From Eutypa lata (Eukaryota > Ascomycota > Sordariomycetes > Xylariales > Diatrypaceae): a DNA stretch of 64,000 nt. Every line of letters starts with the position of its first letter. Position 1 is the stretch's first letter. The notes beneath the pieces were generated by a model. The model saw only the letters and a list, made by a program, of their open reading frames with translations, did no database searches and was not told the origin of the DNA. Location of the stretch: positions 4,459,001 to 4,523,000 of the forward strand of contig JAKULF010000006.1 of assembly GCA_022661535.1 (NCBI GenBank), given 5' to 3'. Shown piece after piece: positions 57,777-64,000 of the stretch. The position numbers and the translations under genes were made by a program.

Positions 57777-60206
57777 ATGCCGGCGCCTGCCGTTCCAGAG
57801 TAAGTCCCACTTGATTGACTTGCTTGCTTTTTTGAGTCCAAGTCGAGATGGTTTGCTTCTTCCCCCTAGGGAGGCAAGAAAGAGGTTTGCTATGGTGGGC
57901 GGGAGCTAATGAATTACCTTGGGTAGAATTACCGAAGAGGTCCTTCACGAGTCAATTGATGCTCGAACCGAATCATTAATATCCCTACGCGAACTTGGCC
58001 CACCAGACCTTGTCCAACTCCTCAAGCAGAATCTCCGAAATGCTGGCAAACAGACAGGCGTGTATCACCACGTAACAGGCGTAGATGCCTCCTCATCCGC
58101 CAGCTTGGCTGCCTATATCAACACCCTCACCTACAAGGAGCATGGCCAAACCGCAACCCACAAGATTGTCGAGGGGCTCTACTGCTGCTACAATGCCTTC
58201 TCGAGACTCGATATGCGCGTTCATGTTACCATCCCCGGTACGGTCGAGAGTTTTTGTGTAGATGAAAGAGGAGAGAAGCGCAAGGCTACCGATGAGCTGT
58301 GGCTGGAGACCTATCTCTGTAGCGTTCTGCGCGCCTACTCATACGCCGACGATGGAAGCGGCGATACCATAAGGAAGATCATGGGCGTGAGACGATTCAA
58401 TCCTGTCACTAACACTGAGACTGAACACCGTTTCCTAAGCGCCGCTGAGCAATTATTCTTCAGAGGTTCGTATAACCACTTCTGGCTGGCTTTCTAGCTA
58501 CCTAGCTACCTAGCTACCTCCCCATCCTAAACTGGCGTGGATATTGACATGTGTGCAATCACTAGGATGGCAACTTGGCTCCGATTCCGTCGTTCAAGTC
58601 CCCAATAACGTCTCGAACCACTTGACAGCAGGTCTACTCAAGTACTTCCACACCACCGGCCGATTTGTCTCCGCCGTCAACCTTTTCGAAAAGCTACGAA
58701 CCCAAAATGTCGAGGTGTCTTCGTTGCTAGCCAAGGTCTTATTCATGGGTCAAGAGGAAGTGCAGGGTGTTCGCGTCTTGTACCAGGCTTTGAAGGATTC
58801 GCCTATGGACTACGTCATGCTCGATGCCCAGGCCGAGTTCCTCTTGAAGAAGGCACATACCGCTCAGAACCCCGAGCAAAAAGAGGAAAGACTAAAGATG
58901 GCCTTGGGTTGTGCCGACCGCAGTACCATCGCCGCTCCCAGCGAATTCGGAACCTGGGCTAGGCTTGCTCAAATCTACGTCTCGATGGAGGATTGGGAGA
59001 ACGCCCTGACGATCCTGAACTCGTGTCCCATGTTTACGTATCAAGATAAGGACGCGCCTATCATGCCCGAGCCAAAGGAAGTCTACCTCCCAACCCTACC
59101 CGAGACCCGCCTGGACGAGATCGACAGCGAACCCGAATCGAGGTATGCGGAACAGGTCGACCCAAGCTTACTGAACCTCCGGGCTGCATCTTACCGTGGG
59201 ACCTTCAAGCAGGCTTACAATATCCTGACGGAGATGACGGCCAAGATTGGTTGGGACCAGCTCCTGAAGATCCGAAGTACAGTGTTCGTTATGGAGGACG
59301 AGTACCGAAGCGAAAGACTTGACACAGCGCAGCAAGCTCACGCAAGGAATGCTAGTACCGACGGACTTCGAGGAACACCAGATGCTACCACGAATGGCGA
59401 CCAGACGGATGAGGAGGATGAAGAGAAGAAGGAAGCAAAGAAGGAAGCAAAGACGGAAGAGAAGACAGAAGCGAAGACGGACGACGCTGACCCATCCGCG
59501 CCTGCAATTACTAACGGCAAAGGCGAAGAGCATTCGGTCGAGAAACCTACACACACCATCGACCCAGGCGAAGTGAAAGCAGATGGTGACACTGTGAGTT
59601 TTTCTGACGGCTCATGACTGGGGGCGAAGAAGAAGGATAAAGCAATACTGACAAGTTATGCAGAGCGCAACAACGGATGAACACCTCTCAAGACTGAATA
59701 ACAAGCGCCTGTGCGAAAGATGGCTCGACAGTCTTTTCATGGTCCTCTACGAAGATCTTCGTGTGTACACGATTTGGCGGACGCAGATGGCGCAGTACCG
59801 AGCCCAGTCGATGCAGTACAAGAAATCGGCCGAGGAATGGGAGATACTAGGCTCGCTAGCTGAGCGCCTGCAGCATCACGAGGAAGCGGTGGAGGCGTAC
59901 AGGGCCTGCCTCGCGGCACGGTTTAGCCCCAAGGCGCTCTCGGGGATCCTGCGGGTCTACGAGAAGCAGAAGAACACGCGGGACACGATAGCGTCGGTGA
60001 TCCGCCTGGTGACCTGGCAGTACCGCTGGTACTCGGAGTTCTCGCCCGAGCTGCTCCACACGATACGCACCCTGATAGAAGAGGAGGGCGCCGTCAAGGT
60101 GCGCTCCATCATCCAGGCCACGAGCATGCCGCAGAACGTGCTCGATCTGACCCATCATTACGCCGCGTTATGCGCCACGTTTCGAAGCAGCGGTACGGAC
60201 GGTTAA
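57777..60206 (+). CDS. Chs5-Arf1-binding protein (ChAP), exomer subunit
   Basis: ChAPs (yeast Chs6, Bud7, Bch1, Bch2) join Chs5 in exomer, carrying cargo such as chitin synthase from the trans-Golgi to the plasma membrane. Four exons (57777-57799, 57927-58465, 58566-59593, 59664-60206) sum to 710 aa. The start is MPAPAVPEITEEVLHESIDAR. The ChAP domain covers most of the protein (GPPDLVQLLKQNLRNAG, VEGLYCCYNAFSRLDMRV, GWQLGSDSVVQVPNNVSNH, LLKYFHTTGRFVSAVNLFEKL). TPR-like helices lie in 240-420 and 580-650. A Lys/Glu-rich low-complexity insert sits at about 470-500 and is probably species-specific. The donor of intron 2 is the weak GTTCGT. Filamentous fungi usually carry one or two such genes, closest to Bud7/Bch1. 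Confidence 0.93.
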
Positions 60207-61213
60207 GGTTGGTGGAAGTTGGTAGACGGTAGCTGGTAGCTAAGTAGGTACGAGGTTGATGGTTATGTAATGATCAGGGAGGCGGGGGAGTAGGGCAGGG
60301 AAGGGAAGGGAATGGAAGGGGTGGAAGGCAAGCTACTCGCTATGATATCCCGATGTACCCATTTATTATTATACTGCGTCGAAGGAATCTCGAGGCGGGC
60401 GAGTTTAGAGTCATGGATCGAATGGTGGTTACTTATATCCTCGTCGCTGCGAGCTTTGAGCTGGTAATCAAGTTTAATCCATTCATATCATGAAGTCACA
60501 ATATTGTTTCTTAATGAGTTATGCCTGGTTTGCTCCAACTTACCTAGTCGAGGATACAGTGGTCGAACGTTCCACTCTATCTAGCTTGGTGGCAGATAAC
60601 CAACCCCTATTCAACAATGGAAGGACCAATAAAAAAAATATCAACGCCGGTGGCTGGCTGTCCGCCTTTTACAGCGCTATAGCACGAATACGAATATCCA
60701 TGAAGATAGATAACGATAGATAACTGCCACATGGGGATCCATAGTTGTTCTGACGATTGACTGAGTACTTGGGTAGAGAGCGCTGATTCTCATCCACATC
60801 ACACAGCGCCTTCATTCCTCACCACCAGCGAACTAGCAGACGTGAGACTATCTCCATCGTTCCTGAGGAACACCAATTAATTCTACGCTTCCATAATAGC
60901 AACGAACTGTTCATCTAGCAAGGAGATTGCACCATTATAACAAAGAGGTAGCATAGCGAATGAAGCGACAAGCCTACGATTATTTTGAATCAAACTTGGC
61001 CAAGGATCTCTGATCAGGTACTCTACACTATGGAATTGAATGGTTAGAATACCTTACTAAAGCAGCTATTGATTAATGATAGTAATTTGATGCTGTGTTT
61101 CTAGTTTATAATATGCTGGTCCCGGATCAGTCGAGATCGTACTTACCTAGTACGTACGTCGGGTAGGTAGTATAACAACAATCCATTGTGCCTATCACCA
61201 CTATTGGTGGCAG
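60207..61213. other. Intergenic, no gene seen
   Basis: The 3' flank of the ChAP gene with G-rich ggaaggg repeats near 60290-60330. No domain-bearing frame. Confidence 0.4.
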
Positions 61214-61302
61214 GTGCGATGGACCAGGCCCTATATGTACAGTCTCGACGGGTCTCTAACCGTTATTATAAATTTAAAAAATACAACATCTTTTACCCCC
61301 CC
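61214..61302 (+). repeat. Direct repeat, copy 1 (RIP-like pair)
   Basis: 89-bp unit starting gtgcgatggacca and ending taccccccc. It matches 61713-61801 with about ten differences, all transitions, and no gaps. The two copies sit exactly 499 bp apart in AT-rich DNA. Confidence 0.85.
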
Positions 61303-61712
61303 TTTATCTTTGGTAACAAAAGTACGGATTAATTATTGCCACGACGCCGGCCATAATGGCATCAAACTTACCATTATCTATATAAATAATTATCGAAAAA
61401 CAAATTTATATATATTAATTTATCGCAATATGCCTTCTCGTATCAAAACGACCAATTATAAACTATATAAATACGAATAATACAATATATATCGTTACGA
61501 GACCGTACGAGACGGTTAGTCGGGCCGTATATAATAAATGAAAGTTAAGGTTTAGTGACGGAATAAGTATCGGTGCATACTTATAACGAATAATAAAATA
61601 TCATGATGGAAATGATAATAATAAGCTTGATAATAACAATTTAACGATGTTAACGACGAAAAACAAAAGTTCGGTTTTGTTTTAAATAGGCAAAATGGCC
61701 GAGTAATAACAA
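61303..61712. other. AT-rich DNA between two direct repeats
   Basis: Strongly AT-rich with scattered CG (cgttacgaga, ccgtacgagacgg) and no gene. Probably a degraded mobile element interior or other RIP target. Confidence 0.4.
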
Positions 61713-61801
61713 GTGCGATGGACCAAGCCTTATATGTATAATCTCGACGGGTCTTTAACCGTCATTATAAACTTAGAAAATACAACATCCCTTACCCCCC
61801 C
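61713..61801 (+). repeat. Direct repeat, copy 2 (RIP-like pair)
   Basis: Second 89-bp copy. Relative to copy 1 it carries G-to-A and C-to-T changes in its first half and the reverse in its second half, so mutation hit both copies. Confidence 0.85.
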
Positions 61802-62130
61802 AATCATTATCATTAATAATACTTATAGGAAGACGACGCCAAGATCTTCTAATTGGTTCGCATTCGTCAACGATCCACTGAAAAAAATGGCTTGATGTCA
61901 TAATCAATTGATTATTGGCTAATGAATAATGCAAGTTAATCTTATCAATCTCATCAACCACACACCCACGCTCTCACCCACCCCACCAACCACTACTCAT
62001 GCGTATAAGAGGTACCTAGTGTGTCTGTATGTGCGCGTGTCTCGTGACGGCTTGATGGTACACCGAGACAAGAGGGACTGTAAATCGTGAGGTCTTGTCA
62101 TAATTGTCAACAAAACACGACAAATTCAGG
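61802..62130. promoter_or_regulatory. Upstream region of the mitochondrial carrier gene
   Basis: Presumed promoter and leader, with AT-rich DNA then a C-rich patch (cacccaccccaccaacc) around 61962-61992. Confidence 0.35.
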
Positions 62131-63331
62131 ATGAGCGGGAACTCTCATGTCGACGTCATGCTTGTGAGTGTACCAACCCACCATCCCTTATCCTTTCCTT
62201 GGTAAATTACTAGGTCAGGTCAGTCAAGTGACATTGACTTTTATACCATTTAACCCCCTCCCCCCAAACAAAATCCCCTCATCTATTTATCTACCTATCT
62301 ACCTATCTACCTATCAGTCAACTAACCAACACACACACCAAGCACAGGCGGGCGCGGCCGCAGCATTCACCGTGGACCTGATGGTGTACCCGCTGGACAC
62401 GCTGAAGACGCGGCAGCAGAGCCGGGATTTCCTCAAGACGTTCGTGGACCCGTCGGCCAAGACCCGGATCCCGTCGCGCGACCTGTTCCGCGGCCTGTAC
62501 CAGGGCATCGGCATCGTCATCGTCGCGACGCTGCCGGCGGCCGGGACCTTCTTCACGACGTACGAGGCGGCCAAGTCGTTCATCGGCCGGCACGGGGCCG
62601 CCGTGTCCCTGCCGCAGGCCATGGTCCACTCCGCCGCGTCCGCCGTCGCCGAGTGCGCCTCCTGCCTCGTCCTGACGCCCGCCGAGGTCATCAAGCAGAA
62701 CGCGCAGATGATCCAGCGCCGTCGTGGTGGCTCCCAACAGGGATCCACCTCCCTCGAAGCTCTGAAGCAACTAGGCGGTGCGGGTGCCAGTCGCAAACTT
62801 CTCTCGGGCTACACGGCCCTCGTGGCGAGGAATTTGCCATTCACCGCTATTCAGTTTCCCATCTTCGAGTTCATGCGCGAGAGGATTTGGGGGCGTCGGT
62901 CCGGCATGTTGCATGGGCACGAGTACGGTCATGGAGACAAAAAGCGGGAGAGGGAGAAGAGGGAGAGAGAGAACCTGCTCGAGACGGGTATTATCACGGG
63001 GACGAGTGCCGGGTTAGCGGGAAGCTTCGCGGCTGTCATCACGACGCCGATGGATGTCGTGAAGACCAGGATGATGCTCCTAGGGAGCAGCGGGCAGGAC
63101 GTGGGGCAGGGCTCGCACGACCGGGTCCGGCATCATCATACGTCGTCGAAGAGCGGCCTCACGGTGGCCCGCGAGGTCGTCTCCGAGAGGGGCGTCAAGG
63201 GGCTCTTCCGCGGCTCGGTAATCCGGGCTGTCTGGACGGCGGTCGGTAGCGGTTTGTACTTGGCCATGTACGAGGTCTCCAAGGTATGGCTAGCGAGAAG
63301 AAATGATGCAAATGCAGATGGCTTTGATTGA
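62131..63331 (+). CDS. Mitochondrial carrier protein (SAM-carrier-like)
   Basis: A solute carrier of the inner mitochondrial membrane (SLC25 fold). Two exons (62131-62163, 62348-63331) give 338 aa: MSGNSHVDVML joins AGAAAAFTVDLMVYPLDTLKTR. Three repeats carry the PX[DE]XX[KR] signature: PLDTLKTR, PAEVIKQN and PMDVVKTR. The first repeat and the TTPMDVVKTRMML third repeat resemble S-adenosylmethionine carriers (Pet8/SLC25A26). The second signature ends in Asn instead of the usual Arg, and a charged Lys/Arg/Glu loop (about residues 230-250) is inserted before repeat 3. The substrate is therefore tentative. Intron 1 is 184 nt and contains a (CTAT)n tract. Confidence 0.88.
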
Positions 63332-64000
63332 TGGATCATATGAATTATAAATCATAGATTATAGAGCTCCAGTGGCTACGAAAACCGTGTCTTCTGTGCA
63401 ACGTACGGTTCTTGATTGAAGAGATAGTATAATAAAGCGGTATGTTTTTGATTCTTCCAATCCTATAAGAGTGAGTTTTATGTTGTCAAAGAGATATTGT
63501 GGCCTACTATCCCCTCACCATACCATCAGAAAACCAGCATGAGCAAATATTCCAACGGGTACTAAAATACCAGTAGATATGCTATTATCTTTTTTCCCCC
63601 ATTAGGCGGCTATTTAGCACACATCTATCCATTCACACAATAGAAGCACATATCAAATGGGCTACAATCAGGTAGTCAAGGACATATCATACTTAAAGCT
63701 TGAAAATAATTCTCCAATGGATGGATTTCTTGAAAGTTTCGAAAATGGCATCATCTTCAGCGTAGAATATACCCGTTGTTTCGAACCTGACCTTATATCA
63801 ATGCAGAAATAGGCAACTAAAATTCACCTCAGATTAGGGTTTGTTGCCGCCGTATCAAGCTATAATCTCGATGTCACTAGCAAGCTACTAGTAATAATTG
63901 CTTACCTTATTAGGCTGGAAAAGGAGGCTTACATTCATAGGGTTGATAGTCCTCAAATCTTACCACACCATCTCGTTCGAATACTACCTCATGCAGCGGT
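63332..64000. other. Intergenic to window end, no gene seen
   Basis: The 3' flank of the carrier gene; AT-rich. A 50-codon frame near 63657 has no recognisable motif. A gene beginning outside the window cannot be excluded. Confidence 0.4.

Noticed and set aside
62314..62796. Two antisense frames of 150-160 codons over the carrier gene
   Set aside because: Shadows of a GC-rich exon; no domain.

Overview
This window is nuclear DNA of a filamentous ascomycete. The signs are multi-exon genes with short GT-AG introns (about 50-180 bp, often with a CTAAC/CTAAT branch site), fungus-specific families (three-domain tRNA ligase, HIR3, Chs5-Arf1-binding protein, HeLo-like N-terminal domain) and long intergenic gaps with microsatellites. 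Protein features point to Sordariomycetes, possibly Xylariales, but order-level placement is a guess. I saw no rRNA, tRNA or CRISPR array.

Layout. 0-13 kb is an accessory-looking stretch: an intact cytochrome P450 (385-2190, -), a truncated ARF-like GTPase fragment (4277-4507), an amidase gene whose frame is broken by a 20-bp tandem duplication (4962-7067, -), a secreted pectate lyase (9132-10212, +) and a small Cys-rich orphan (10907-11191, -). 12.7-41.6 kb is housekeeping: a small single-TM protein, COPI beta subunit (SEC26), a small hAT-like element with 8-bp target duplications (19432-19884), Mago nashi, GID4/VID24, TRM11, RPP40, a YAR1-like ankyrin protein, tRNA ligase TRL1, anthranilate phosphoribosyltransferase (TRP4), mitochondrial ribosomal protein uL10m, and two small membrane proteins. 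42-50 kb is accessory again: an internally deleted copy of a dispersed ascomycete protein family, a small secreted protein, degenerate coding remnants, and a protein with a HeLo-like/STAND-type N-terminal domain. 50-63.4 kb returns to core genes: HIR3 (2005 aa), a ChAP exomer protein and a mitochondrial carrier, separated by AT-rich DNA with a RIP-like direct repeat.

Functional themes. TRM11 and RPP40 share a 557-bp divergent promoter. With TRL1 3.5 kb away, three tRNA-maturation functions (m2G10 methylation, 5' end processing, exon ligation) and a candidate ribosome-assembly chaperone lie within 7.7 kb. SEC26 and the ChAP protein both act in Golgi coat/cargo traffic. Exon structures below were built by eye; for each intact gene I checked that exon lengths sum to a whole number of codons.

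The main points for a second look are the in-frame RGG-rich extension after the tRNA ligase stop codon, the amidase broken (or re-spliced) by a 20-bp duplication, the hAT-like element with perfect 8-bp target duplications, the HIR3 first coding exon that holds only the ATG, and the HeLo-like protein. I did not find a clearly undescribed multi-gene system.
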